Shown here: piece after piece, positions 38,888 to 48,979 of the stretch
Position numbering within the stretch: position 1 is the stretch's first letter
Layout of the letters: each line of letters starts with the position of its first letter
Assembly (NCBI RefSeq): GCF_003952345.1
Contig: NZ_CP034433.1
Span: 3,596,001 to 3,660,000, forward strand
Length of the DNA stretch: 64,000 nt
Source of the DNA: Iodobacter ciconiae
GTDB lineage: Bacteria > Pseudomonadota > Gammaproteobacteria > Burkholderiales > Chitinibacteraceae
Reading direction: 5' to 3'
Position numbers and translations under genes: made by a program
Notes under the pieces: generated by a model
Database searches by the model: none
What the model was told of the DNA's origin: nothing
What the model saw: the letters and a program-made list of their open reading frames with translations, nothing else

Positions 38888-40201
38888 TTACTCGCTGTCC
38901 GCTTTTTTCTGCGGATTAATTCTGGTTACTAAGAGCTGGTCGATCCGGTAATTATCAATGTCGACCACTTCAAATTTATAATCACCAAAAATTAATAATT
39001 CTGCTTTTTTTGGAATGCGTTTTAGCATGTACATCATAAAACCGGCAATCGTTTCGTAATTCTCTTCATCTTTTAATTCATCAATATCCAGTGCTTTTTT
39101 TACGTCTTCAATTGGCGTAACCCCATCAACCAGCCATGAGCTTTCATCTCGCTGCACAATCTGATCGGCTCCGGGGTCTACCATGCTGCCCATTAGTTGA
39201 ATGGTGACATCATTTAGCGTAATAATTCCAACCACCAGGGCGTATTCATTCAAAATAACGGCAAAGTCTTCGCGCGCTTCTTTAAATTGTTCAAGTACCT
39301 CGGATAAAGAAAGTGTGTCCGGAATCGTGAGTAATTTTCGATTACCGCATTGCTTCAAGCCTTCGAGTAAATTAATTTCCCCGCCCTGAAGTACTAATTG
39401 CAAAATATCTTTGGCATCAATATAGGCAAATACACTGTCAATACTGTTTTCACAAAGCAGAAACTTTGAATGTGGCTCGGCCAGCATTCTGGCTCGTATG
39501 GTTTCTTCGGCCTCATTAAGTGAAAAGAAAATAACGCTTTCGCGCGTCGTCATTACAGATGTAACGGTGCGTGTTTCCAGTTCAAATACATTTTCAATCA
39601 GATTGTGTTCTTTACGGCGTACCGTGCCCGCCATTGCGCCTGCATCTGCCATGGCTACAATATCATCGGTGGTAATTTCATCCCGGCGTACTGCGGGTAA
39701 ATTGAAGGCGTTGAAAATCATATTGGCAATGCCATCAAAAATAAACACCAGCGGGCGCAGCAGGAAAATACAAAATAAAATGGGTGAAACTACATTGACT
39801 GCAGTGGCTTCCGGTACTGCCATGCCAATTCTTTTTGGAATTAAATCGGCAAACTGAATAAACAGCCCGGTTACTACAGTAAACGACATCAGAAAGCCTA
39901 GCGTTTCAGCTGTTTCTGCCTGTACACCAAATTGAATAAATAGTGCCTTAAAAACAGGCGAAAAGGCGGGTTCACCTAAAATACCGGCCAAAATTGCCAC
40001 GGCATTCACACCGACTTGCACCACAGTGAAAAAATCTCCGGGCCGCTCCTGCAGGGCCAGCACCAGATCGGCGCGTTTATCGCCGTCTTCGCTCATTTGT
40101 TGCAGCTTGTGTTTGCGTGCTGCGGCAAGTGCAATTTCCGAAACCGAGAAAAGAGCGCTGATTAAAATAAGAATAAAAATAACAAGTAAGCCATTCATCA
40201 T
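38888..40201 (-). CDS. paeA: CNNM/CBS/CorC-domain membrane protein, PaeA (YtfL)-like
   Basis: A 437-residue inner membrane protein. A CNNM transmembrane domain (residues 1-190, with FFTVVQVGVNAVAILAGILG and FIQFADLIPKRIGMAVPEA) is followed by paired CBS domains (about 210-340, ending ALVVGIITLNDV) and a C-terminal CorC domain (SSWLVDGVTPIEDV to VDIDNYRIDQLLVTRI). It follows E. coli YtfL/PaeA closely along its length; that protein is reported to export polyamines such as cadaverine and putrescine. The gene symbol is by homology. Confidence 0.85.
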   Translation of the reverse strand: MMNGLLVIFILILISALFSVSEIALAAARKHKLQQMSEDGDKRADLVLALQERPGDFFTVVQVGVNAVAILAGILGEPAFSPVFKALFIQFGVQAETAETLGFLMSFTVVTGLFIQFADLIPKRIGMAVPEATAVNVVSPILFCIFLLRPLVFIFDGIANMIFNAFNLPAVRRDEITTDDIVAMADAGAMAGTVRRKEHNLIENVFELETRTVTSVMTTRESVIFFSLNEAEETIRARMLAEPHSKFLLCENSIDSVFAYIDAKDILQLVLQGGEINLLEGLKQCGNRKLLTIPDTLSLSEVLEQFKEAREDFAVILNEYALVVGIITLNDVTIQLMGSMVDPGADQIVQRDESSWLVDGVTPIEDVKKALDIDELKDEENYETIAGFMMYMLKRIPKKAELLIFGDYKFEVVDIDNYRIDQLLVTRINPQKKADSE

Positions 40202-40696
40202 AATATGAAATCTCCTGCCGCTAGCTTAGCAGCTCGCCAGCTTGCAATGAAGTCTCTTTGAATGCAAAAACCTGCATAAAACAACAATATGGCGTTATTG
40301 TGCCGGGGTCGGCCGCCTTTCTTGGCAAAGTCTGCCGGGTTTGTGGATAAAAATGTGCCTGAAATAAACTGCATACGTCTGAAGGTAAAAGCTTGATTGG
40401 GCTGGATTTAAGCCGTAAAGCTATCAGGGTAGATCAGCTCTGAAAAACCCCGGATAGTTGATAAATAAAGTGAGACCCTGCAATAGCCTGATGCCTTTGC
40501 AGAAAGAATGATTTGTGAATTTGCCGAAGAAAAAGTGATGCTAAGCAACTCTGGAAGAATTTCAATCTTCGGTTTAATCTGAGCCTGAAGATGGAAAGCT
40601 GGAAAAAGGCGGCTAATTATTTAAAGCAGAAGTTTAATTAAAAGATGGAAAAATTGTTGAATGAGCAGAATGGCCTGATATGCATTAACCTGCATT
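40202..40696. other. intergenic region without visible genes
   Basis: About 500 bases between the paeA-like gene start and the terminator of the deaminase gene. I see no credible gene, repeat or RNA in it. Confidence 0.35.
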
Positions 40697-40730
40697 AAAA
40701 TACGGATGAGCTTTAGTTCATCCGTATTTT
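40697..40730 (-). terminator. terminator of the adenosine deaminase-like gene
   Basis: AAAATACGGATGA pairs perfectly with TCATCCGTATTTT, with A and T runs on the two sides, 11 bases after the minus-strand stop. Confidence 0.88.
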
Positions 40731-40741
40731 ATAGAACAACT

Positions 40742-42202
40742 TTATTGTTTAATCATTTTTGCAACTTTTGCTTCAAATTCATCAAAGCGCTGTTTAAGGG
40801 CCTGCATTTCCGTGGCTTTTTCTGCTTTGCCCAGGAATGAATAACGAATGCTATTCATAGCGGTGTTTTTTAGCTCGTCATAAGATGGTTTGTAGCGGCT
40901 GGCGTAAAGCAGGTATTCGCTACTGAGATTATTGCGTGATACGCCCGGATCATCGCTGGAAATTATAAAAGGCACGCCATGGCGGCGGTAAACCTGAATT
41001 GGGTGTGCTTCGTTTTTTACCCCAAGAATAAATTCATTACTGGTGAGGTTAACTTCGACCGGAATGTCTTTTTCTTTCAGCTTTTTTAAAAGTAGATCGG
41101 CATTTTTTTCGTGGGTAATATCAATACCGTGGCCAATACGGTTTGCGCCTGCAATTTGCACTGCGTCGTTAATATGATTCTTTAATCCTTCTGGCGGCAC
41201 CATGCCGAGTGCTAATTCTCCTGCATGCAGGGCGAGCTTGCTGTCGGGGTAGCGTTTTTTAAAGAATTTAAACATCTGCATATGCAGATCATAATCACGC
41301 ATCGCAACGTGTTCATTTTCCGGCCCTACAATATTTACGGCCACAATCAGATTGCTGGCCTTATCGGCGGCAAAGGCGGAGTACATAGCGCTAAAGACCA
41401 GTGAAGGTGATAAATTACGTAATACATAGGCTTGCACACGTAATTTAAAATCGCTGCTATCAATGCCTTTTGCTGCGTCTTCCATGATTTTTACATAGGT
41501 ACTGATTTGCTGCTGGCTGGTAGTATCTTGCGCCATAAAATCGGCATAGCGGGTAAAGATGGCTTCTGCATCTTTAGGGTTTTGTACCAGCTGATTTATT
41601 TTTTCGTCTAATTCTTTATTACTAATGCTGGGGGCCAGATCAACCATGGTTTCCAGATATTGTACGTTTTCTGCCTGTGCACGCTCTTTTAAAGATTGAA
41701 AACCTTCATTCATGGCATAGCTGGCAACAGGTATGAAATAGAAAAAGGTATTAAAGAAATTTTGATCGGGTGCGGGCTGATCGTGGCTATGATTGCTGAA
41801 ATCCTTATCAGACCATTTTTTGAGTAATTCACGGTAGAAAGCATTGTTTTGCCGGGTTGCATCTGCGCTTAGGCAAATTTTGCTGCTTGCATCGCTTGGG
41901 CTGGTATTGATATGAAATTTCTGAGCATTCAGTGCGGCATTGTCTTCGCTATAAATACAAAACTTTTGCCGGCCTACCCATTCCAGATAAGTTTCAGCAT
42001 AAATTGCACCGGAATAATGGTGGTGTAAATCAGCTCCTTTAGGCAGCATATTCATCAATAGTCCCAGCTCTGCAGTATTCGGAACAGGGGCGCTAATTAA
42101 TTGAGAATAATATTGCTTGGTTTGTGCATAGTTATTATTAATATCTTTAGCGTGGCTGGCTCCGATGGCAAGCAGGCAGAGGGCAAGTAGTTTTGTTTTC
42201 AT
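40742..42202 (-). CDS. exported adenosine deaminase-like amidohydrolase
   Basis: A 486-residue metal-dependent deaminase of the adenosine/AMP deaminase superfamily, with a signal peptide (residues 1-18, MKTKLLALCLLAIGASHA). Zinc ligands: HxH in GADLHHHYSGA (near 60), LALHAGE (near 330), ANRIGHGIDITHE, and the catalytic Asp pair in ISSDDPGVS. It is longer than cytoplasmic Add (about 330) and resembles secreted ADGF-type enzymes. It may salvage extracellular adenosine or other purines. ATG 42202 is favoured; an ATG three codons upstream is possible. Confidence 0.8.
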   Translation of the reverse strand: MKTKLLALCLLAIGASHAKDINNNYAQTKQYYSQLISAPVPNTAELGLLMNMLPKGADLHHHYSGAIYAETYLEWVGRQKFCIYSEDNAALNAQKFHINTSPSDASSKICLSADATRQNNAFYRELLKKWSDKDFSNHSHDQPAPDQNFFNTFFYFIPVASYAMNEGFQSLKERAQAENVQYLETMVDLAPSISNKELDEKINQLVQNPKDAEAIFTRYADFMAQDTTSQQQISTYVKIMEDAAKGIDSSDFKLRVQAYVLRNLSPSLVFSAMYSAFAADKASNLIVAVNIVGPENEHVAMRDYDLHMQMFKFFKKRYPDSKLALHAGELALGMVPPEGLKNHINDAVQIAGANRIGHGIDITHEKNADLLLKKLKEKDIPVEVNLTSNEFILGVKNEAHPIQVYRRHGVPFIISSDDPGVSRNNLSSEYLLYASRYKPSYDELKNTAMNSIRYSFLGKAEKATEMQALKQRFDEFEAKVAKMIKQ

Positions 42203-42453
42203 CTGGAGCATCTTTTATGAGTGAAATGCTAAATTATAAGCTGCAAAAAAAGAATAGATGAATAAGGTGTTAGATTGCTTGCAATTTTTGTAATTGGGGA
42301 GTTTTTAATTAGTGGCAATGTAGAGGGGGATAAAATGGTGCGATAAAAACGGCAATTATCTATTTAATGCCAGAACTGTTTTTTGATCTTTGAGAATAAG
42401 CAATAAAATCCGAATGCATTTGATTAAAAACTGAAACAGAATATTTAAGAAGT

Positions 42454-42479
42454 GCGGGCAAGCTAAGCAAGCTGCCCGC
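42454..42479 (-). terminator. hairpin after aceB
   Basis: GCGGGCA (42454-42460) pairs with TGCCCGC (42473-42479), 20 bases after the aceB stop. The T run is poor. Confidence 0.4.
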
Positions 42480-42498
42480 CACAGGCTTACATAAGCCC

Positions 42499-44085
42499 TT
42501 ATTTCAAGCGATCGTAGCCTGGTAAAGTCAGAAATTCGACAAATTCTTCACTGGTGGTCAGCTCGTCAAACATGAGTGCAGCTTCGTCCAGCGTGCTGCT
42601 AAAGCGGCCGCTGGCATGAATTTTGGCGACTTCTTCGGGCAGCCACTGGCGAAATAGCGCTTTGCTGACTTTGCGGCCATCGTCCAGCACGCCTTTGGGA
42701 GATCTGATCCATTGCCAGATTTGCGAGCGACTGATTTCGGCGGTAGCTGCGTCTTCCATCAGATTGTGAATCGGTACGCAGCCAAGACCGGAAATCCACG
42801 CAGCTAAATACTGCACACCCACGCTGATATTGCCGCGCAAACCGGCTTCGGTGATGGGCGCTTCAGGCTGGAAATTCAGCAGGTCTTTTCCCGCCACGCT
42901 GACATCTGGGCGTTGCTTACCGATTTGATTGGGTTTGTCGCCAAGAATCGGGTCCCAGGCCGCCTGTGCAATGGTGACGAGACCCGGGTGAGCCACCCAG
43001 CCGCCATCGTAGCCATCATTGGCATCCCGCTCTTTATCCGTGCGTACTTGTTGCATGGCTTTTTCATTTGCCGCATCATCGTTTTTGATCGGGATTACGG
43101 CGCTCATGCCGCCCATTGCAGGAGCATTGCGGTGGTGGCAGGTTTTAATCAGCAGTAGGGAATAAGCGCGCATAAACGGCACGGTCATGGTGATTAAGCT
43201 GCGATTGGCTAGGCAGAAGTCTGTGTTGCTGCGGAACTTCTTGATGCAGCTAAAGATGTAATCCCAGCGGCCAGCATTCAGGCCTGCGGAGTGCTCACGC
43301 AGCTCGTAGAGGATTTCGTCCATTTCAAAGGCGGCCAAAATGGTTTCGATCAATACGGTACCCTTGATGCAGCCATGCGGCGCGGCCAGCTCTGCTTCGG
43401 CCCAGGTAAACACATCATTCCAGAGGCGAGCTTCTAAATGCGATTCCATTTTTGGCAGATAGAAATAACACGATGTGCCTTGGCTAAGGCGGTATTTCAG
43501 GTTGTGAAATACGGTAAGGCCAAAATCAAACAAGGAGCCTGCCATAATTTCGCCGTCAACTTCAACGTGCTTTTCCATTAAATGCCAGCCGCGCGGGCGC
43601 AGAACCAGCGTGGAAATTTTGTCATTTAATGTGTATTGCTTGCCATCGGCAGAGGTAAAAGATAGCTCTTTACGATAGGCGTCCTTTACATTGATCTGGC
43701 CTTCGATCTGGTTTTCCCAGGTTGGCGTATTGGAGTCTTCAAAGTCGGCCATAAACGATTTAGCGCCGGAATTAAGCGCATTAATCATCATCTTGCGCTC
43801 CACCGGGCCGGTGATTTCGGTGCGCCTGTCCTGCAGATCGGCGGGCAGGGCAGAGATGCTCCAGTTGCCGTCTCTGATGTGCTGGGTGTCAGGCAAAAAA
43901 TCAGGTACTTCACCGGCATCCAGCCGTGCCTGGCGCTCAATGCGGGCCGCCATCAGCTCACGGCGGCGCGGCTCGAAGCTGCGATGCAGCTCGGCTAAAA
44001 AAGCCAGTGCATCGGGGGTAAGAATAGGGGCAAAAGCGGGGCTGATATGGCCGAGAACCCGAATACCTGCAAGCGTGGTTGTCAT
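42499..44085 (-). CDS. aceB: malate synthase A
   Basis: A 528-residue glyoxylate-shunt enzyme that condenses glyoxylate and acetyl-CoA to malate. It has [20 protein letters not shown] (near 110-130), [39 protein letters not shown] and [11 protein letters not shown], all typical of the A form. It lies downstream of aceA on the same strand, separated by a 134-base gap filled by a hairpin repeat, so an aceA-aceB unit is likely. Confidence 0.95.
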   Translation of the reverse strand: MTTTLAGIRVLGHISPAFAPILTPDALAFLAELHRSFEPRRRELMAARIERQARLDAGEVPDFLPDTQHIRDGNWSISALPADLQDRRTEITGPVERKMMINALNSGAKSFMADFEDSNTPTWENQIEGQINVKDAYRKELSFTSADGKQYTLNDKISTLVLRPRGWHLMEKHVEVDGEIMAGSLFDFGLTVFHNLKYRLSQGTSCYFYLPKMESHLEARLWNDVFTWAEAELAAPHGCIKGTVLIETILAAFEMDEILYELREHSAGLNAGRWDYIFSCIKKFRSNTDFCLANRSLITMTVPFMRAYSLLLIKTCHHRNAPAMGGMSAVIPIKNDDAANEKAMQQVRTDKERDANDGYDGGWVAHPGLVTIAQAAWDPILGDKPNQIGKQRPDVSVAGKDLLNFQPEAPITEAGLRGNISVGVQYLAAWISGLGCVPIHNLMEDAATAEISRSQIWQWIRSPKGVLDDGRKVSKALFRQWLPEEVAKIHASGRFSSTLDEAALMFDELTTSEEFVEFLTLPGYDRLK

Positions 44086-44109
44086 GGTTTATCCCTTAGC
44101 ATTAGGGGG

Positions 44110-44212
44110 AAACCCAAGCCTTGAAACACAGAGGGCACGGAGAAAGCCAAGGGATGTTTGCCTCGGTGGTTCTCCGCGTTCTCCTTGCCTCCGTATTTAA
44201 AGACTTGGGTTT
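44110..44212. repeat. hairpin repeat of the ACACAGAG type between aceA and aceB
   Basis: AAACCCAAG (44110-44118) and CTTGGGTTT (44204-44212) bracket ACACAGAGGGCACGGAGAA and a partly complementary TTCTCCGCGTTCTCC. Related sequences lie at 46593-46706 and 48840-48965. Confidence 0.6.
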
Positions 44213-44219
44213 TGAGGCT

Positions 44220-45500
44220 TTAGTGGAACTGTTCTTCTTCGGTCGAGCCTTTGAGCGCTGTGGTAGAAGACTGGCCTTGCTGGATCACTTGGGTGACCGC
44301 ATCAAAGTAGCCTGTGCCCACTTCACGCTGATGTTTCACCGCAGTAAAGCCACGGTCGGCTGCGGCGAATTCGGCTTCTTGCAGCTCTACAAAGGCACTC
44401 ATGCCGCGGCGGGCGTAGCCGTGGGCCAGGTTAAACATGCCGTAGTTCAGTGCGTGAAAACCTGCCAGGGTAATAAACTGGAATTTGTAGCCCATCTTGC
44501 CAAGCTCTGCCTGGAAGGTTGCGATGGTGGCGTCGTCCAGGTTCTTTTTCCAGTTAAATGATGGCGAGCAGTTATAGGCCAGCAATTTACCCGGGAACTG
44601 GGTGTGAATGGCGGCTGCAAATTTACGTGCGTATTCCAGATCCGGCTTACCGGTTTCACACCATACCAAATCAGCATAAGGCGCGTAGGCGAGGCCACGG
44701 CTAATGGCTTGCTCCAGACCCGGCGTGGTTTTGTAAAAGCCTTCAGGGGTGCGCTCGCCTGTGCAATAGGGTTTGTCGTTGGCATCCACATCGGAGGTCA
44801 GCAAATCAGCGGCTTCGGCATCGGTACGCGCAACGATTAATGTTGGCACGCCCATGATGTCGGCGGCAAAACGCGCTGCAACCAGTTTTTCTACCGCTTC
44901 ACGTGTTGGCACCAATACTTTGCCGCCCATATGGCCGCATTTTTTAACCGAGGCCAGCTGGTCTTCAAAGTGAACACCGGCGGCTCCCGCTTCGATCATG
45001 GATTTCATCAGCTCGTGTGCGTTTAGTACGCCGCCAAAGCCTGCTTCTGCATCGGCTACGATCGGTGCAAAGAAATCAATGCTGTCGTCGCCTTCGGCGT
45101 GATTGATCTGGTCAGCGCGGGTCAGTGCATTATTGATGCGGCGCACCACCAGTGGAACCGAATTTGCCGGATAAAGTGATTGGTCCGGATACATTTCACC
45201 GGCGATATTGGCATCCGCTGCGACTTGCCAGCCTGACAGGTAGATAGCTTTCAGGCCCGCTTTAATTTGCTGCATTGCCTGATTGCCGGTCAGGGCACCC
45301 AGTGCATGTACGTAGGGAGTTTCGTTCACTAAGGACCACAGCTTTTCTGCACCACGGCGGGCTAGTGTGTGCTCGACTTGCACATTGCCACGCAAGCGTT
45401 CAACGTCTGCGGCGGTATAAGGGCGGGTAATGCCTTTCCAGCGTGGATTAGTGTCCCAGTCTTGCTGGATAGCGGTGATTTTTAGATCCTTTGTGCTCAT
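44220..45500 (-). CDS. aceA: isocitrate lyase
   Basis: A 426-residue glyoxylate-shunt enzyme that splits isocitrate to succinate and glyoxylate. It begins with [19 protein letters not shown], has the nucleotide-sized signature KKCGHMGGK with catalytic Cys188, and [17 protein letters not shown] near residue 310. ATG 45500 has AGGGAG upstream. The first gene of the shunt pair, probably induced on acetate or fatty acids; no regulator (iclR, aceK) is adjacent. Confidence 0.95.
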   Translation of the reverse strand: MSTKDLKITAIQQDWDTNPRWKGITRPYTAADVERLRGNVQVEHTLARRGAEKLWSLVNETPYVHALGALTGNQAMQQIKAGLKAIYLSGWQVAADANIAGEMYPDQSLYPANSVPLVVRRINNALTRADQINHAEGDDSIDFFAPIVADAEAGFGGVLNAHELMKSMIEAGAAGVHFEDQLASVKKCGHMGGKVLVPTREAVEKLVAARFAADIMGVPTLIVARTDAEAADLLTSDVDANDKPYCTGERTPEGFYKTTPGLEQAISRGLAYAPYADLVWCETGKPDLEYARKFAAAIHTQFPGKLLAYNCSPSFNWKKNLDDATIATFQAELGKMGYKFQFITLAGFHALNYGMFNLAHGYARRGMSAFVELQEAEFAAADRGFTAVKHQREVGTGYFDAVTQVIQQGQSSTTALKGSTEEEQFH

Positions 45501-45988
45501 AACAATACTCCCTGAAGGGTGATGGGCTGCATCTTTATTTAAGTAAAGCATGTGGTCGTTGTGTTGCAGAATTATTTTGCAGTGCACCATCAGATTGTAG
45601 TCAGTAATGAAGGACTACATATTGGGACTTTCATGTACTTTTTTTAGTAAGTGTTTTTTAGCCAATAAATTGTAATTAAGTGATTGAAAATGAAGAAAAA
45701 TAATTGTTATTCTTTATTGCTTTAAACGATTGTTTTAATGGTATAAATTTGTCAGTTTATGGCTTGGAATGAGGGTTTTGATAAGCTTGAATTGATGAGC
45801 TATATACAGGCGTAATGCCGCCGATGTTAATGATGGGGCGTAAAAAAACGGGTGTTTTTGATACATCTAAGGGACAAGTTTTAATTAGCAGATTAGCTTG
45901 CCTGGTTTTTGGGTTATTAAAAGCGGCAAATATAGGATGGAGTTAATCCGGGGCCGGGAAAGTTTTGGCATCGTCTTGCTGCAACGCC
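45501..45988. other. divergent intergenic region between aceA and grpE
   Basis: About 490 AT-rich bases before the grpE heat-shock promoter; no gene seen. The aceA promoter is expected in its left part. Confidence 0.4.
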
Positions 45989-46016
45989 CTTGAAATGCAG
46001 GGTACCAACCCCATCT
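45989..46016 (+). promoter_or_regulatory. sigma-32 type heat-shock promoter of grpE
   Basis: CTTGAAA (45989-45995), a 13-base spacer, then CCCCATCT (46009-46016), an almost perfect match to the RpoH consensus, 40 bases before the grpE start. Confidence 0.9.
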
Positions 46017-46055
46017 GCCCTTGCATGTTTGAAATAAGTTTTGATGGAGTTTCTG

Positions 46056-46583
46056 ATGAGTAACGAAAACGTACAAGAGCAGGCTGTAGAAAATTTGGAA
46101 GCAGCCGTTGAGGAAGTTGCCGAAAGCACTACGCTGGAAGCGCAATTGGCCGCTGCAACTGCAGATATTGAAAAAGCTCGCCAAGACGTGCTCTATGCCA
46201 AGGCCGAGGCTGAAAATAATCGTCGCCGTGCTCTTGAAGAAGTCGACAAAGCCCGTAAATTTGCGGTTGAGAAATTTGCGATTGAGCTGTTGGCTGTAAA
46301 AGATTCGTTGGAAATGGCTTTGGCTGATCAGACAGGTGAAGTAGAAGCACTGAAAAATGGTGTTGAACTCACGTTAAGACAGCTGACCGCCGCGTTTGAA
46401 AAATCGCATCTGCTTGAAATCAACCCGGTGGGGGACAAGCTGGACCCGCATAAACACCAGGCTATTTCAATGGTGCCAAGCGATGCAGAAGCTAATACCG
46501 TGGTGCAAGTGATGCAAAAAGGCTATGAATTAGCTGGCCGCGTGATTCGCCCTGCGATGGTGATGGTTGCTGCAGCGAAGTAA
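46056..46583 (+). CDS. grpE: nucleotide exchange factor GrpE
   Basis: A 175-residue cochaperone that releases ADP from DnaK. The acidic N-terminal tail leads into a long helix ([20 protein letters not shown], then [20 protein letters not shown]), with the C-terminal beta domain containing [20 protein letters not shown] and [20 protein letters not shown] 46056 has ATGGAG upstream. First of the three heat-shock genes. Confidence 0.95.
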   Translation: MSNENVQEQAVENLEAAVEEVAESTTLEAQLAAATADIEKARQDVLYAKAEAENNRRRALEEVDKARKFAVEKFAIELLAVKDSLEMALADQTGEVEALKNGVELTLRQLTAAFEKSHLLEINPVGDKLDPHKHQAISMVPSDAEANTVVQVMQKGYELAGRVIRPAMVMVAAAK

Positions 46584-46592
46584 AAATGTGAA

Positions 46593-46706
46593 AGGCCTGT
46601 GGATATTGGTGAGCGCCGAACACTGAAAAAACACTCAACACTTTAAGTTTAAAGAGTTTTTTTGTCAGGATTGGTGTTCTTTCTGTGCTCTGTGTCTACA
46701 GGTTTT
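46593..46706. repeat. ACACAGAG-type intergenic repeat, grpE-dnaK gap
   Basis: CCTGTGGATATTGG...GAACACTGAAAA at one end and GTGTTCTTTCTGTGCTCTG..TACAGG at the other form an imperfect dyad. A weak stem with a T run (46641-46663) inside could act as a grpE terminator. Confidence 0.45.
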
Positions 46707-46743
46707 TTAAGATTTGCGGGTTTGAGTCTTTTGAAAAAATACT

Positions 46744-46771
46744 CTTGAAAATGCTCGATGCATCCCCACTT
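46744..46771 (+). promoter_or_regulatory. sigma-32 type heat-shock promoter of dnaK
   Basis: CTTGAAA (46744-46750), a 13-base spacer, then CCCCACTT (46764-46771), 64 bases before the dnaK start. Confidence 0.88.
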
Positions 46772-46834
46772 TGTGAACATGGTTGTTAATTTACCGCCGC
46801 CCAAGGGCTGCGAGCAGATAAGGAAAAATTAAAA

Positions 46835-48766
46835 ATGGCAAAAATGATTGGTATTGACCTAGGTACAACGAACTCTTGCGTAGCGGTGTTTGAAAATGGT
46901 CAGCCTAAAGTAATTGAAAATGCAGAAGGTACACGGACAACACCTTCCATTATTGCTTACCAGGAAGATGGTGAGATTCTGGTTGGTGCACCGGCTAAGC
47001 GCCAGGCTGTAACAAACCCGAAAAACACTTTGTACGCGGTAAAGCGCCTGATTGGCCGCAAGTTTGAAGATAAAGAAGTGCAAAAAGACATCGACCTGAT
47101 GCCTTTTGCCATCGTTAAAGCCGACAACGGTGACGCATGGATTTCGGTTCGCGACAAAAAAATGGCGCCACCGCAAATCTCAGCAGAAGTGCTGCGCAAA
47201 ATGAAAAAAACCGCTGAAGATTACCTCGGCGAAGAAGTAACCGAAGCCGTTGTGACTGTTCCGGCCTATTTTAACGACGCGCAACGTCAGGCTACTAAAG
47301 ACGCTGGCCGTATTGCAGGCCTTGATGTAAAACGCATTATCAATGAGCCAACTGCTGCTGCGCTGGCCTTTGGTATGGATAAGAAAGAAAAAGGCGACAG
47401 CAAGATTGTTGTATACGACTTGGGTGGCGGTACATTCGACGTTTCGATCATCGAAATTGCCGATGTAGATGGCGACAAGCAGTTTGAAGTATTGGCGACT
47501 AACGGCGATACATTCCTGGGCGGTGAAGACTTTGACCAACGCATCATCGATTACATTATCGATGAATTCAAAAAAGACACCGGCATCAACCTGAAGCAAG
47601 ATGTAATGGCTCTGCAACGCCTGAAAGAAGCGGCAGAAAAAGCGAAGATCGAATTGTCTTCCACCACACAAACTGAAATCAACCTGCCGTACGTCACAAT
47701 GGATGCAACAGGTCCTAAGCACTTAACGCAAAAAATCACCCGCGCTAAGTACGAAAGCCTGGTTGAAGACTTAGTAAAACGTACCATCGAGCCTTGCCGT
47801 ATTGCCTTACAGGACGCTGGCCTGAAAATTACTGATATCGATGACATCATCCTGGTTGGCGGTCAGACCCGTATGCCAATGGTGCAGGATAAAGTTAAAG
47901 ATTTCTTTGGCAAAGAAGCTCGTCGTGACGTGAATCCGGACGAAGCAGTTGCTGTGGGCGCTGCACTGCAAGGCTCGGTACTGTCGGGGGATCGTACTGA
48001 CGTATTGCTGCTGGACGTGACTCCGTTGTCCCTGGGGATTGAAACCATGGGTGGTGTTCTGACTAAGCTGATCAAGAAAAACACCACGATTCCTACCAAG
48101 GCATCGCAAGTGTTCTCGACAGCAGAAGACAACCAGACCGCCGTAACCATCCATGTACTGCAAGGTGAACGTGAAAAAGCTTCTGCAAATAAGAGCCTGG
48201 GCCAGTTTAACCTGGGTGATATCCCGGCAGCGCCACGCGGCGTGCCACAGGTTGAAGTGACTTTTGATATTGATGCAAACGGTATCTTGCATGTAGGCGC
48301 TAAAGACAAGGCCAGTGGTAAAGAAGCACGTATCACGATTCAGGCATCCAGTGGTTTGTCAGAAGCCGAAATCGAAGCAATGGTTCGCGATGCAGAAATG
48401 AATGCTGAAGAAGACAAGAAATTGTCCGAATTAGTCGCAGCTCGCAATCAGGCTGACGGCATGGTTCACTCGGTGAAAAAATCACTGGCTGAATTTGGCG
48501 ACAAGATTGGCGCTGATGAAAAAGCCAAGATCGAAGCCGCTATGGCCGAAGTTGAGCTGGTGCTTAAAGACCACTCAGACGATAAAGAAAAAATCGAAGC
48601 AGCAACGGCAACGCTGACCGAAGCATCGCACAAATTAGCCGAGCAGATGTACGCTCAGCAACCTGAAGGTGCAGCAGCAGGTGATGCTGCAGGTGCAGAA
48701 GCCGATGCCAAAAAAGATGACGGCAATGTAGTGGATGCTGAATTCACCGAAGTAAAAGACAAATAA
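46835..48766 (+). CDS. dnaK: chaperone DnaK (Hsp70)
   Basis: A 643-residue cytosolic chaperone. It has the ATPase signatures [17 protein letters not shown] at the N-terminus, [16 protein letters not shown] near 195 and [13 protein letters not shown] near 340. The substrate domain starts with [16 protein letters not shown], followed by the helical lid, and the EEVD-like tail ends [12 protein letters not shown]. It has its own RpoH promoter and a terminator, so it can be transcribed apart from grpE. Confidence 0.98.
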   Translation: MAKMIGIDLGTTNSCVAVFENGQPKVIENAEGTRTTPSIIAYQEDGEILVGAPAKRQAVTNPKNTLYAVKRLIGRKFEDKEVQKDIDLMPFAIVKADNGDAWISVRDKKMAPPQISAEVLRKMKKTAEDYLGEEVTEAVVTVPAYFNDAQRQATKDAGRIAGLDVKRIINEPTAAALAFGMDKKEKGDSKIVVYDLGGGTFDVSIIEIADVDGDKQFEVLATNGDTFLGGEDFDQRIIDYIIDEFKKDTGINLKQDVMALQRLKEAAEKAKIELSSTTQTEINLPYVTMDATGPKHLTQKITRAKYESLVEDLVKRTIEPCRIALQDAGLKITDIDDIILVGGQTRMPMVQDKVKDFFGKEARRDVNPDEAVAVGAALQGSVLSGDRTDVLLLDVTPLSLGIETMGGVLTKLIKKNTTIPTKASQVFSTAEDNQTAVTIHVLQGEREKASANKSLGQFNLGDIPAAPRGVPQVEVTFDIDANGILHVGAKDKASGKEARITIQASSGLSEAEIEAMVRDAEMNAEEDKKLSELVAARNQADGMVHSVKKSLAEFGDKIGADEKAKIEAAMAEVELVLKDHSDDKEKIEAATATLTEASHKLAEQMYAQQPEGAAAGDAAGAEADAKKDDGNVVDAEFTEVKDK

Positions 48767-48786
48767 GCCACGCTTATTTAAATGAA

Positions 48787-48817
48787 ACAGGCCCGCTTGA
48801 TGCGGGCTTGTTTTTTT
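48787..48817 (+). terminator. Rho-independent terminator after dnaK
   Basis: CAGGCCCGC pairs with GCGGGCTTG (one G-U), with a 5-base loop and a run of seven T. Confidence 0.9.
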
Positions 48818-48839
48818 GTGGATGTGAATATAAAAGTTC

Positions 48840-48965
48840 TGCAGACACAGAGCTAAATGAGGACATGGAGAACACAGAGAAAAACAAATAAAATCAGGTG
48901 CTGTCAGGATTTCTACACTACATATGCTCTGTGTTCTTCCGGATTTCTGTGTCCATAGATCTTTT
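48840..48965. repeat. ACACAGAG-type intergenic repeat, dnaK-chemoreceptor gap
   Basis: GACACAGAG and GAGAACACAGAG on one side face CTCTGTGTTCTTCC and TTCTGTGTC on the other as an imperfect dyad. Related to 44110-44212 and 46593-46706. Confidence 0.5.
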
Positions 48966-48979
48966 TTTGCCGTCGGGAT

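Noticed and set aside
47180-48336. Long minus-strand frames under dnaK
   Set aside because: Antisense shadows of a highly biased gene; Cys/Phe/His-rich products without family likeness.
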